Part shown: one piece after another, positions 1 through 6,961 of the stretch
Layout: each line of letters starts with the position of its first letter
Numbering within the stretch: the first letter of the stretch is position 1
Assembly: GCF_900141825.1 (NCBI RefSeq)
Contig: NZ_FQYQ01000021.1
Location: 1-43,393, forward strand
Length of the DNA stretch: 43,393 nt
Reading direction: 5' to 3'
DNA from: Pseudobutyrivibrio xylanivorans DSM 14809
Lineage (GTDB): Bacteria > Bacillota > Clostridia > Lachnospirales > Lachnospiraceae
The notes under the pieces: model-generated
Databases searched by the model: none
What the model was told of the DNA's origin: nothing
What the model saw: only the letters and a program-made list of their open reading frames with translations
Made by a program: the position numbers and the translations under genes

Positions 1-17
1 CAATGTCATTAAGTTAA
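1..17. repeat. Left terminal inverted repeat of the IS
   Basis: Positions 1-17 match the reverse complement of 1634-1650 at all 17 bases; the next base differs. The repeat may continue to the left of the window. Confidence 0.85.
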
Positions 18-42
18 CATTGCAGTGGAGACTAAAATAAAG

Positions 43-81
43 AAAACGAGATTGGAGCTATAAACTTCAATCTCGTTTTTT
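43..81. terminator. Bidirectional terminator at the 3' end of the IS transposase
   Basis: Perfect 12-bp stem (43-54 with 68-79) closed by a 13-base loop, with an A run on one side and a T run on the other. It can therefore end transcripts from either strand. It lies about 65 bp after the transposase stop codon. Confidence 0.75.
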
Positions 82-146
82 CATTTTAAGCATAACAAAT
101 AGACAGATGATAAATCTGCCAGCAAAGCGTTTTTAAATTATTATTT

Positions 147-1463
147 TTATGCTACTCTATATAAGAAACCACGAAATACTTTTGCTGTGAGGTTTCTTTC
201 TCGGTGCCTTCCAGTTCTAATTGGGATTGTATTTCTAGCAATAATGGTTTCTAAATTAGGTGATGTTGTTTTTCCTTGAAAAAATTGTCTACATACATGA
301 GCAGCGACTGAGAAGTTCGCCTTGTATGTATATTTTCTTTGCTTTTTTTCAATGACTACGTGCGAGGTAATCATTTCTGCAAAGTTATACATTATCAAAT
401 GGGCATAGATTTCCTGATGAATACACATCACCTTTTTTGAATGAAAATTAAGCATTCCTATTGTGTATTTTAAGTCTCTAAATGAGCTTTCTATTCCCCA
501 GCGTTCTGCGTACAATTCTTTAAGTTTTGATGGCGGATATTTCAATGAATCTAAGTTTGTTACAACACTCTCATATATTCCATCACTAATTTCAAAACGT
601 ACAAGTCTAAAATAAAGCTTATAAAATCTAGTAGGGTCACTTTTCCTAGATATAGAAGGAAGATAGTCAAACGGTGTGGTTGCAGGAAGTGCCCTGTAAT
701 GATTTCTGTCTTTAAACAATTTTTTTGTTTCAATCGTTTGCTTGCGAGTGAGGTTTAATTCAATACTAACATCATATTCAGGCTCTTCAGGTAATTCAAA
801 ACCTGCTTTTATTCCACATATTCCATCTCTTATACGAATTAGAAAGAACCATCCCTTTTCCTGTATATGTGCCATGCTGTTATAAGATTCATATCCTCTG
901 TCAGCTATGATGAGAGCACAATCTATATTTGATTTATCTACCATTTGTTGTAATGCTAAATGTTCATTTAGATTTCGTTTTCCCTGTATTAATGCATCTG
1001 CATATATGTGCTTATTTAAATCATACAGCGCATTCAAATGCAGAAGATTATATGGCTTTTGCCCATTAGCACCTGGATAATACGAGCTTTTATCATCATA
1101 ATTGGTCGGTATTTGTATATCAGAACCATCAACCGCAAGAATTACCATATCGTTACTATCTTCCGACATCAACTTATTAGTAAAACCATTAAAAATAGCT
1201 TTAAATGCTTCTGCCTTAATCTTTTGTCGTTGCTGCACAAAAGCAGATGCAGACGGCAAAGATTCAACATTTGGGAAAATATCTATTAGTTCATTTGTAA
1301 GACTTTTACTTTCCATACCAATAATGGATTTGATAATCGTCAGGAATGGTAATTTCCTATTTCTTATGAAGTCAGTTTCTTTATTATTTACATAGTTACA
1401 CATACTCTTAGCGGTAGATTCAATCTCTGAAATTAAAATTTTTTTGACATGTTTAGGTTTCAT
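147..1463 (-). CDS. IS4-family DDE transposase
   Basis: 438-aa transposase that would cut and join the ends of this IS. The catalytic triad is visible: D112 in VDGSDI, D188 in IADRGYES and E325. E325 lies in the IS4-family signature Y-(2)-R-(3)-E-(6)-K, here Y318, R321, E325 and K332, so the enzyme appears intact. The ATG at 1463 follows a strong GAGGAGG ribosome site (1470-1476, 6-bp spacing). The gene reads in the same direction as the upstream rsfS operon, so read-through transcription would enter it; three hairpins between the right end and the start codon may limit that. No frameshift or stop was seen, so the element is potentially active. Confidence 0.93.
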   Translation of the reverse strand: MKPKHVKKILISEIESTAKSMCNYVNNKETDFIRNRKLPFLTIIKSIIGMESKSLTNELIDIFPNVESLPSASAFVQQRQKIKAEAFKAIFNGFTNKLMSEDSNDMVILAVDGSDIQIPTNYDDKSSYYPGANGQKPYNLLHLNALYDLNKHIYADALIQGKRNLNEHLALQQMVDKSNIDCALIIADRGYESYNSMAHIQEKGWFFLIRIRDGICGIKAGFELPEEPEYDVSIELNLTRKQTIETKKLFKDRNHYRALPATTPFDYLPSISRKSDPTRFYKLYFRLVRFEISDGIYESVVTNLDSLKYPPSKLKELYAERWGIESSFRDLKYTIGMLNFHSKKVMCIHQEIYAHLIMYNFAEMITSHVVIEKKQRKYTYKANFSVAAHVCRQFFQGKTTSPNLETIIARNTIPIRTGRHRERNLTAKVFRGFLYRVA

Positions 1464-1476
1464 ATGTTACCTCCTC

Positions 1477-1546
1477 GTAATCAAGTTTTCCCTTAATTAC
1501 AAGGGCCGCTTTCGCTACCTTAAAAACATCAGTAGCGAAAGCGGCC
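1477..1546 (-). promoter_or_regulatory. Two stem-loops in the transposase 5' leader
   Basis: A perfect 15-bp GC-rich stem (1504-1518 with 1532-1546, arm ggccgctttcgctac) is followed on the transcript by a 9-bp stem with one G-U pair (1477-1485 with 1492-1500). The second stem abuts the ribosome-binding site at 1470-1476. Such leaders are known in other ISs to lower translation from read-through mRNA; that role here is inferred. Confidence 0.6.
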
Positions 1547-1578
1547 ACATATTTCTCTTGTTATGTCAACATATATTT

Positions 1579-1620
1579 ATAAAAAAGAAGACCCCTATAC
1601 CATTTCTGGTATAGAGATCT
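1579..1620 (-). terminator. Terminator inside the IS right end, facing incoming transcripts
   Basis: On the minus strand a 14-bp stem with some G-U pairs (1607-1620 with 1589-1602) and a GAAA loop is followed by TC and six T (1581-1586). It lies inside the inverted repeat, so it belongs to the IS rather than the rsfS operon. It would stop transcripts arriving from rsfS before they reach the transposase. Confidence 0.75.
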
Positions 1621-1633
1621 CAATTGATTCATC

Positions 1634-1650
1634 TTAACTTAATGACATTG
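1634..1650. repeat. Right terminal inverted repeat of the IS
   Basis: ttaacttaatgacattg, the exact reverse complement of positions 1-17. It marks the boundary with chromosomal DNA 24 bp after the rsfS stop codon. Confidence 0.88.
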
Positions 1651-1673
1651 ACCATTTTGGTCGTCCTTATATT

Positions 1674-2021
1674 TTATAAATCTTTTGCATCAATTAAGAT
1701 TCCATCTTTCCAGATTCTCTCAAGATCATAGAAAAGTCTATCCTCTTCAGAGAAAAGATGAACAATAACATCCTCATAATCCATAAGTACCCATGTACTC
1801 TGTCTGTTTCCTTCAATTGACTTAGCATGAATACCCTGCTCATAAAGGAGTCTGTCTACTTCATCCTGCATTGCATTGAGCTGATTCTGATTAGATGCTG
1901 AAGCAACAATAAAATAATCAGCCATAATACTGATATTTGAAATATCAATCGCTTTAATGTCGATTGCTTTTTTATCATCAAGGGCTTTGCAAACAATCTT
2001 TGCCATTTCTCTTGCGTCCAT
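1674..2021 (-). CDS. rsfS: Ribosomal silencing factor RsfS (Iojap family)
   Basis: 115-aa protein of the RsfS/Iojap/DUF143 family, which binds ribosomal protein L14 on the free 50S subunit and blocks joining of the 30S subunit when nutrients are short. The family core is clear: ADYFIVASASNQNQ near residues 34-47 and WVLMDYEDVIVHLFS followed by FYDLERIW in the C-terminal half. Length is normal. It is the last gene of the obgE-yhbY-nadD/yqeK-rsfS run, 3 bp after the fusion gene, matching the usual Firmicutes order. An IS lies directly downstream and may have displaced the natural operon terminator. Confidence 0.93.
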   Translation of the reverse strand: MDAREMAKIVCKALDDKKAIDIKAIDISNISIMADYFIVASASNQNQLNAMQDEVDRLLYEQGIHAKSIEGNRQSTWVLMDYEDVIVHLFSEEDRLFYDLERIWKDGILIDAKDL

Positions 2022-2024
2022 AGT

Positions 2025-3218
2025 CTACCTCTTTTCTTTCATGTACTGTTTATAGTAATTATATGTATCTACTGTAGTAGGGTCTACCATATCTGGATTA
2101 TTGTTCAAATAAGCGACAGAATCCTCTAAAATCATGTAAACACATCTATCTAAATCTGTATATGCTTCCGATCTCAATATATCAAGTCTAGGCTGTTTAT
2201 CTCTACCTGGTTCAATATAATCAGCGACAAAGATAATCTTATCTAATAAATTCATATTAGGGCAACCTGTTGTATGATACGTGATTGCGTGAGCTATCTG
2301 TGGGTCATACACATCATATTTTGAGGAACAGAAATATGCTCCAACCTTTCCATGCAATAAATGTGGATATTTTCGCTCTATATCACTGATTGGAAGATCG
2401 TTGCTTTCGCATATATCTAAGCGTTCTTCATCACTAATGCATTTAGCACAATCATGAAGCATTCCGGCAACCATAGCTGTGTAAGCCGGATAATTCCATT
2501 TAAGGGCCAATGCATAAGCTGTAGTAGCAACACCTAATGTGTGTACATATCTGCCTGGCTTAAGTGCAATTTTCATCTCCTCTGATAATTTCAAAATATC
2601 AGGATATGAATACTGATGCTCACTATATAAATTATGATTGATAATATATTGAATGACTTCAGGTTTAAGACAATCTTTAACCTTCTCATCTTTATAAAAA
2701 TCTTCTCTTACTTTTGATGAAGCAATACCGTTAGCTGCATAATCTATTAGGAAAAACTCTCCTTCAAAAAGAGTTTTACACTCTTCTATAGATTTATTGA
2801 GAAGCTCAGTATCATCACCCAGTCTTGGTGCCACTAAAATAGTAGCAGCATTGGAAATAATCTCAGGTTTTACCCAGTTTTTAAAATTTAAAAGACTATC
2901 ACTACCCATTATAAAGAACAAATCATCATCAGGATGCTCGTTCTTTAATTCTGTCAAAGTGATATATGAGTAGCTCTTACCGGAACGATAAATTTCTCTA
3001 TCATCAATAGATAATTCTTTATCGTTCTGGATTGCCAGTTCTACCATTTCAAGTCTGCAAATATCAGCAACCGATTCTGCAGTATCCTTATGGGGCGGCG
3101 TTCCGGCAACCAAAAGGTATACTTTGTCTAGGTTATACTGATTAAGCGCGGCCTTAGCTATCTCTATATGTGTGTTGTGAATTGGATTGAATGTCCCGCC
3201 ATAAATACCAATTCTCAT
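2025..3218 (-). CDS. nadD: NadD-YqeK fusion: nicotinate-nucleotide adenylyltransferase with HD hydrolase
   Basis: 397-aa two-domain protein. Residues 1 to about 200 are NadD, which adenylates nicotinate mononucleotide in NAD synthesis: GIYGGTFNPIH at the N-terminus and an SSKVR element near 170 in place of the usual SSTxxR. The nucleotidyltransferase HxGH box reads HNTH (H14-H17), a Gly to Thr change. Residues about 205-397 form an HD domain like YqeK, a symmetrical Ap4A hydrolase family; the histidines of RYVHTLG, the HD of MLHDCAK, HLLHGK, TYHTTG and the aspartate of FVADYIEPGRD are all present. In Bacillus the two are separate neighbouring genes, so this is a fusion of adjacent operon members. 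The gene lies between yhbY and rsfS with 3-9 bp gaps. Confidence 0.92.
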   Translation of the reverse strand: MRIGIYGGTFNPIHNTHIEIAKAALNQYNLDKVYLLVAGTPPHKDTAESVADICRLEMVELAIQNDKELSIDDREIYRSGKSYSYITLTELKNEHPDDDLFFIMGSDSLLNFKNWVKPEIISNAATILVAPRLGDDTELLNKSIEECKTLFEGEFFLIDYAANGIASSKVREDFYKDEKVKDCLKPEVIQYIINHNLYSEHQYSYPDILKLSEEMKIALKPGRYVHTLGVATTAYALALKWNYPAYTAMVAGMLHDCAKCISDEERLDICESNDLPISDIERKYPHLLHGKVGAYFCSSKYDVYDPQIAHAITYHTTGCPNMNLLDKIIFVADYIEPGRDKQPRLDILRSEAYTDLDRCVYMILEDSVAYLNNNPDMVDPTTVDTYNYYKQYMKEKR

Positions 3219-3227
3219 GCTGTCTCC

Positions 3228-3515
3228 TTACTGAGGAAGCTTAATAGTAGGCTTCTTCGCTGCTCTATAAAGAATAATTTTTCTGCCGATTACTCTAACA
3301 ACCTCTGAATGTGTACGCTCAGAAAGAACCTGTGCAATCTCCTTTGGGTCATCAAAGCAGTTCTTTAAAACATTAATTTTAATAAGCTCTCTTGCCTCAA
3401 GTGCCTCATCTACAGCGTTTGTATACTCCGGAGTAAGTGAAGCCTTACCAATCTGAAGAATTGGACTCATATCAGCTGCAAGAGATGATAAATATGCTCT
3501 CTGTTTATTTGTCAT
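3228..3515 (-). CDS. yhbY: YhbY-family RNA-binding protein (CRM domain)
   Basis: 95-aa single CRM-domain protein. The family associates with pre-50S ribosomal particles. Visible marks are the N-terminal LTNKQRAYL-like start (here MTNKQRAYLSSLA), a QIGKASLT stretch, a central ELIKINVLKN strand and VVRVIGRKIILYR near the end, the usual CRM pattern. It lies between obgE (13 bp upstream) and the nadD-yqeK fusion (9 bp downstream), the standard Firmicutes order, which supports a role in ribosome assembly. Confidence 0.9.
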   Translation of the reverse strand: MTNKQRAYLSSLAADMSPILQIGKASLTPEYTNAVDEALEARELIKINVLKNCFDDPKEIAQVLSERTHSEVVRVIGRKIILYRAAKKPTIKLPQ

Positions 3516-3528
3516 TTCGATCTCCTAA

Positions 3529-4812
3529 TTACTTGTAATAATCAAACACAAGGCCATACATTCTAACTGTATCACCTTCCTGGATACCCTTTTCCTCAAG
3601 TTCCTTTAAGATACCCTGCTCTTTAAGGAAGTTCTGGAAGAATAAGAAGCCCTTCTCAGATTCGAGATTAGTGTAACCAAGCATTTTCTCAATGCGAGGA
3701 CCTTCAACTACATAGTCGCCCTCATCGTTAATCTCAACAGTGTATGGCTCCTCACTAAATGCACGAATTGTAGGATCAAATTCCTGCTCGTATACGATAA
3801 GCTCGTCATCGCATGTATCAAGAAGTCTTACAACCTCGTAAAGAAGCTCTTTAAGGCCCTTTCCACTAACTGCAGAAATAGGATAAACCTTAATTCCCTT
3901 AGGCTCGAATTCAGCCTTTAATGCTTCGATAACCTCATTAGATTCCTCGCCGATAACATCCATCTTATTAGCAGCAATAACCTGTGGCTTCTTAAGAAGC
4001 TCTGGGTCGTATGCTTGAAGCTCTGCTGAGATAGTCTTAATATCCTCTACTGGATCACGACCTTCAACTGACGCTCCATCTACCATATGAATGATAACCT
4101 TAGTACGTTCAATATGACGAAGGAACTCGTGTCCAAGGCCGATACCTTCTGAAGCACCCTCGATAAGGCCTGGAATATCAGCAATAACAAATCCATTTAT
4201 ATCATCAACATCAACAACACCTAAGTTTGGAGAAAGTGTTGTAAAATGATAATTTCCAATTTTAGGCTGAGCATTAGTTACACGTGAAAGGAATGTTGAT
4301 TTTCCAACATTTGGATATCCAACAAGACCAACATCAGCAATAACCTTAAGCTCAAGGATAACTTCAAGTTCGATGGCATCAACACCTGGCTTAGCATACT
4401 TTGGTGCCTGCATTGTAGAAGTTGCAAAGTGCTGATTACCAAGACCGCCCTTACCACCTGGAAGAACTATCTGACGCTTATTATCTCCAGACATATCAGC
4501 AATAACTCGACCGCTTTCAGCGTCCTTTATTACTGTACCCTCTGGGACCTTAAGGATAAGATCCTCGCCATTTTTACCATGACAATTATCTTTGCCACCC
4601 TCTTCACCTGCTCCCGCAGCAAATTTGCGTCTATGACGGTAATCAACCAAAGTATTGAGTCCTGGGTCGACTTCAAAAATAACGTCGCCACCTTTACCAC
4701 CGTCGCCACCATTTGGACCACCATTTGGTACATACTTTTCACGTCGGAAGCTTACGTGACCGTCGCCACCTTTACCTGATTTTATAATAATTTTTGCTCT
4801 ATCAGCAAACAT
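3529..4812 (-). CDS. obgE: GTPase Obg (ObgE/CgtA)
   Basis: 427-aa three-domain Obg GTPase, needed for late 50S assembly and stress responses. The glycine-rich Obg fold spans residues 1 to about 158. The G domain follows: G1 GYPNVGKST at 165-172, the HFTTL switch, DIPGLIEGA (G3) and ANKMD (G4). The C-terminal OCT domain, found in Gram-positive Obg proteins, occupies about 345-427 (EPYTVEINDEGDYVVEGP). The ATG at 4812 has a GAGGAG ribosome site. A hairpin lies between it and rpmA upstream, so its expression probably depends on partial read-through. Confidence 0.97.
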   Translation of the reverse strand: MFADRAKIIIKSGKGGDGHVSFRREKYVPNGGPNGGDGGKGGDVIFEVDPGLNTLVDYRHRRKFAAGAGEEGGKDNCHGKNGEDLILKVPEGTVIKDAESGRVIADMSGDNKRQIVLPGGKGGLGNQHFATSTMQAPKYAKPGVDAIELEVILELKVIADVGLVGYPNVGKSTFLSRVTNAQPKIGNYHFTTLSPNLGVVDVDDINGFVIADIPGLIEGASEGIGLGHEFLRHIERTKVIIHMVDGASVEGRDPVEDIKTISAELQAYDPELLKKPQVIAANKMDVIGEESNEVIEALKAEFEPKGIKVYPISAVSGKGLKELLYEVVRLLDTCDDELIVYEQEFDPTIRAFSEEPYTVEINDEGDYVVEGPRIEKMLGYTNLESEKGFLFFQNFLKEQGILKELEEKGIQEGDTVRMYGLVFDYYK

Positions 4813-4834
4813 AGATTTCTCCTCAAATTTAAAA

Positions 4835-4867
4835 TTGACCCGACTTACATAATGTTAGTCGGGTCAA
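4835..4867 (-). terminator. Hairpin between rpmA and obgE (terminator or attenuator)
   Basis: Perfect 11-bp stem (4835-4845 with 4857-4867, arm ttgacccgact) and an 11-base loop, followed on the minus strand by TTTTAAATTT. It lies 4 bp after the rpmA stop codon. The weak T tract suggests partial termination, which would set ribosomal-protein genes above obgE in expression. Confidence 0.7.
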
Positions 4868-4871
4868 ATGA

Positions 4872-5156
4872 TTACTGTTCTACTGGATAGACAGAAGCCT
4901 GCTTCTTGTCTCTACCTTTTCTTTCGAAACGAAGTACTCCATCAACTAAAGCAAAAAGTGTATCGTCTCCACCGAGACCTACATTGTTGCCTGGAAGAAT
5001 CTTTGTACCACGCTGTCTGTAAAGAATATTGCCAGCCTTAACGAACTGACCGTCTGCTCTTTTAGCGCCTAATCTCTTAGACTCTGAATCTCTACCGTTC
5101 TTTGTAGAGCCTACACCCTTTTTATGAGCGAAGAACTGAAGGTTCATCTGTAACAT
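4872..5156 (-). CDS. rpmA: 50S ribosomal protein L27, with cleavable N-terminal extension
   Basis: 94-aa L27, whose N-terminus reaches the peptidyl-transferase centre. It begins MLQMNLQFF and then [21 protein letters not shown]. This nine-residue leader ending in Phe-Phe matches the Firmicutes type that must be removed by the protease Prp before the protein can work. The prp gene is the next gene upstream (gap 3 bp), so enzyme and substrate are co-transcribed. The ATG at 5156 has a GGAGG site with 8-bp spacing. Length and sequence are normal. Confidence 0.97.
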   Translation of the reverse strand: MLQMNLQFFAHKKGVGSTKNGRDSESKRLGAKRADGQFVKAGNILYRQRGTKILPGNNVGLGGDDTLFALVDGVLRFERKGRDKKQASVYPVEQ

Positions 5157-5159
5157 GTC

Positions 5160-5486
5160 TTACACCTCCTTGTATTGTAATGAAATATATTCATCACCGT
5201 ATTGTTTTTGAATTTCGTCCAAACCTAATATCATAGAATCAAGCAATAGCTTTGATTTATCCGAAATACCATCCGGGAATGCCATGGTCATATAACCACC
5301 ATCCTCGGCAGCCTCACTGGAAAATGCATCATCCGTAAACTGTTCAATACTATTAAAAGTATTAATAACAAGAACTGATACCGCCGCACAAACAATATCC
5401 TGACCGTGATCAGCATATCCTGCATGGCCATCAAGTGAAACATTAACTATTTCATTATTGTGTTTGGAAATCACTACGCTAATCAT
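5160..5486 (-). CDS. prp: Ribosomal-processing cysteine protease Prp (YsxB)
   Basis: 108-aa protein of the YsxB/Prp family, a cysteine protease that removes the N-terminal extension of L27. The catalytic pair is visible: H21 in DGHAGYADHG and C33 in DIVCAAVS. The family position between rplU and rpmA is kept, with 2-3 bp gaps, and the L27 encoded downstream has the matching extension. Prp is therefore expected to be essential here. Confidence 0.93.
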   Translation of the reverse strand: MISVVISKHNNEIVNVSLDGHAGYADHGQDIVCAAVSVLVINTFNSIEQFTDDAFSSEAAEDGGYMTMAFPDGISDKSKLLLDSMILGLDEIQKQYGDEYISLQYKEV

Positions 5487-5488
5487 AA

Positions 5489-5797
5489 TTAGCCGTTAAT
5501 CTTTTCGATCTTAACCTGTGTGAATGACTGTCTGTGGCCATTCTTCTTGTGGTAACCTGTTTTTCTCTTATACTTGTAAACGATTACCTTCTTACCTCTG
5601 CCTTCCTTAACAACAGAAGCCTCAACTGTTGCGCCTGCTACTGTAGGTGCACCAACCTTGAGTTCCTTGTCGCTAACAGCAAGAACCTGATCAAAAGTAA
5701 CCTTCTCACCAGCCTCAACGCCGAGCTTTTCAATGGTAATGATATCGCCTTCAGAGACTTTGTACTGCTTACCACCTGTTGCAATAATTGCGTACAT
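5489..5797 (-). CDS. rplU: 50S ribosomal protein L21
   Basis: 102-aa L21, an early-binding 23S rRNA protein. It starts [14 protein letters not shown] and ends with the basic [20 protein letters not shown] segment, as usual. The frame is open for 20 more codons upstream, but the ATG at 5797 is chosen because it gives the normal N-terminus and follows a strong GGAGGAAC ribosome site. It is the first gene of the rplU-prp-rpmA group and has its own promoter and a structured leader. Confidence 0.97.
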   Translation of the reverse strand: MYAIIATGGKQYKVSEGDIITIEKLGVEAGEKVTFDQVLAVSDKELKVGAPTVAGATVEASVVKEGRGKKVIVYKYKRKTGYHKKNGHRQSFTQVKIEKING

Positions 5798-5885
5798 GGT
5801 TTGTTCCTCCTTTTTATCATTACTCGCCAGTTTCGGTGGTGCTTCGGAATGAAACACACTTTAAAAACCACACTGAGCGGCATAC
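5798..5885 (-). ncRNA. Probable L21 leader in the rplU 5' UTR
   Basis: The roughly 88-nt transcript leader between the predicted start site (about 5885) and the rplU ATG can fold: CAGT and GTGGT (5867-5875) pair with ACCAC and ACTG (5836-5840 and 5828-5831) around a four-base bulge. Firmicutes are known to carry autoregulatory L21 leaders at this site (Rfam L21_leader). Position and length fit; I could not run a covariance model. Confidence 0.5.
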
Positions 5886-5891
5886 TCAAGT

Positions 5892-5920
5892 ATATTAACA
5901 CAGGATTTTCACTACGTCAA
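5892..5920 (-). promoter_or_regulatory. Sigma-A type promoter of rplU-prp-rpmA
   Basis: TTGACG (-35, 5915-5920), 17-bp spacer, TAATAT (-10, 5892-5897) with an extended TGT just before it. This is very close to consensus and lies in the gap after the small gene ending at 5960. Confidence 0.85.
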
Positions 5921-5959
5921 TCCAAATTGTTCATAAAACTTAGAAAATTTATAAGATAA

Positions 5960-6328
5960 CTAATCCACCTGATGAACAGCTCCAAGATGCTTTTTTAAAT
6001 AGGCGTCCAATGAACTTAAATTCTTACTATTTACATCACGAATCTTCTTTGCCTCATCTTCTAGACAATGTCTACAAGTACGCCTTAAATCATCCTCTTC
6101 ACTCTGCTCGAACCAACTATTAAACTGCTCATCCAAATCCATATCCTTATGAAATCTGAATTTGCTCAGCTGTAAGGTAAGCTGAGAAGTCGAACGAACA
6201 CGGACAGAATCCTTTGCTTCATCGGTAAGTGTAATTTCTGGAAAGTCTTTAATATATTTTACGATTTCCTCTTCAGCAATTTCCTCTGCTTTTTTCTCTA
6301 CAACCTGAATGATTTCATTAATATCCAT
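5960..6328 (-). CDS. Conserved-looking small acidic protein of unknown function
   Basis: 122-aa soluble protein that I do not recognise. It is strongly charged, predicted mostly helical, has no signal peptide or membrane segment, and contains RRTCRHCLEDEAKKI near residues 82-96 with two cysteines three apart (too few for a zinc site alone). It is the last gene before the rplU promoter, following the nuclease-like lipoprotein gene by 24 bp. The good codon use and packed position argue that it is real. Confidence 0.7.
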   Translation of the reverse strand: MDINEIIQVVEKKAEEIAEEEIVKYIKDFPEITLTDEAKDSVRVRSTSQLTLQLSKFRFHKDMDLDEQFNSWFEQSEEDDLRRTCRHCLEDEAKKIRDVNSKNLSSLDAYLKKHLGAVHQVD

Positions 6329-6352
6329 AGCTGCACCCCCGCAGATTAAGAA

Positions 6353-6925
6353 TTAATCCCACAATTTTCTGAAGCCATCATATTGCCAAAGACCAGTATT
6401 ATTATCCTTGGCTTCTTTCATGAGAGCCTGTAAACAATCATCATGAGCTACTGTAGGCTCATATCTTTTTGCTACGCCATACCCATTCTTAACGATTATA
6501 GCATTAACCATTGAATTTTCTATGTTCTGCTCATCAAAGGTGTTAGTCACATCATCTAACCATACATAAGCTAAAATTCTGTCATACTGATCATCAAAAT
6601 CAACATCATATTCAAGGTAAAGCTGATCCGTGTTAGCAAGTAACTCCTTAGTATAATCGCTTGCCATTACACCATACTCATTGTTACGTTCTTCCTCGGC
6701 TGCAACAGATTCCGGAGTATCGATACCAATCATTCGAACACGCTTCTGTTCCCCTACAGCATCTTCTACAATAATCGTATCACCATCTACAGTTCTGACG
6801 AATTTTACTGCATCCAAATTTGAATCCTCATAACCATTGACACTATTGTATACCTTCGGACTACTACATCCAATTAAAAAAATGAAGAATAGTATTAAAG
6901 CTCTTTGCAATTTCTTATTTTTCAT
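6353..6925 (-). CDS. Thermonuclease-family (SNase-like) lipoprotein
   Basis: 190-aa secreted nuclease of the staphylococcal nuclease fold. Residues 1-20 are a lipoprotein signal ending in the lipobox LIGC, so C20 should be lipidated and the enzyme held on the outer face of the membrane. The SNase active site is complete by alignment: D47 and D49 in VDGDT (calcium), R64, D69 and E72 in RMIGIDTPE, and R116 in DRILAYVWL, equivalent to SNase R35, E43 and R87. It probably degrades extracellular DNA or RNA, for nutrition or defence. It sits 36 bp after the RNase E/G gene, an unusual site for a secreted enzyme. Confidence 0.9.
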   Translation of the reverse strand: MKNKKLQRALILFFIFLIGCSSPKVYNSVNGYEDSNLDAVKFVRTVDGDTIIVEDAVGEQKRVRMIGIDTPESVAAEEERNNEYGVMASDYTKELLANTDQLYLEYDVDFDDQYDRILAYVWLDDVTNTFDEQNIENSMVNAIIVKNGYGVAKRYEPTVAHDDCLQALMKEAKDNNTGLWQYDGFRKLWD

Positions 6926-6961
6926 AAATAATTCTTCTCTTTCTGTCTCAATATTAAAGCA

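Larger units (their letters stand above)
1..1650 (-). mobile_element. IS4-family insertion sequence, complete or nearly so
   Basis: The first 17 bases of the window (1-17, caatgtcattaagttaa) are the exact reverse complement of 1634-1650, giving terminal inverted repeats about 1.65 kb apart around one transposase gene. Size, single ORF and DDE signature fit the IS4 family. The right end lies 24 bp beyond the rsfS stop codon, so the element sits at the 3' end of the rsfS operon without breaking it. Flanking DNA on the left is outside the window, so a target duplication cannot be checked; the right flank begins accattttgg. The element's outer end could extend a little beyond position 1. Confidence 0.9.

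Noticed and set aside
1564-1569. TTGACA on the minus strand as a transposase promoter
   Set aside because: No acceptable -10 lies 16-18 bp downstream; the region there is the GC-rich hairpin arm.
5534-5959. Open plus-strand frame opposite rplU and its promoter
   Set aside because: It is antisense to a certain ribosomal protein gene, has no ribosome site and resembles no family.
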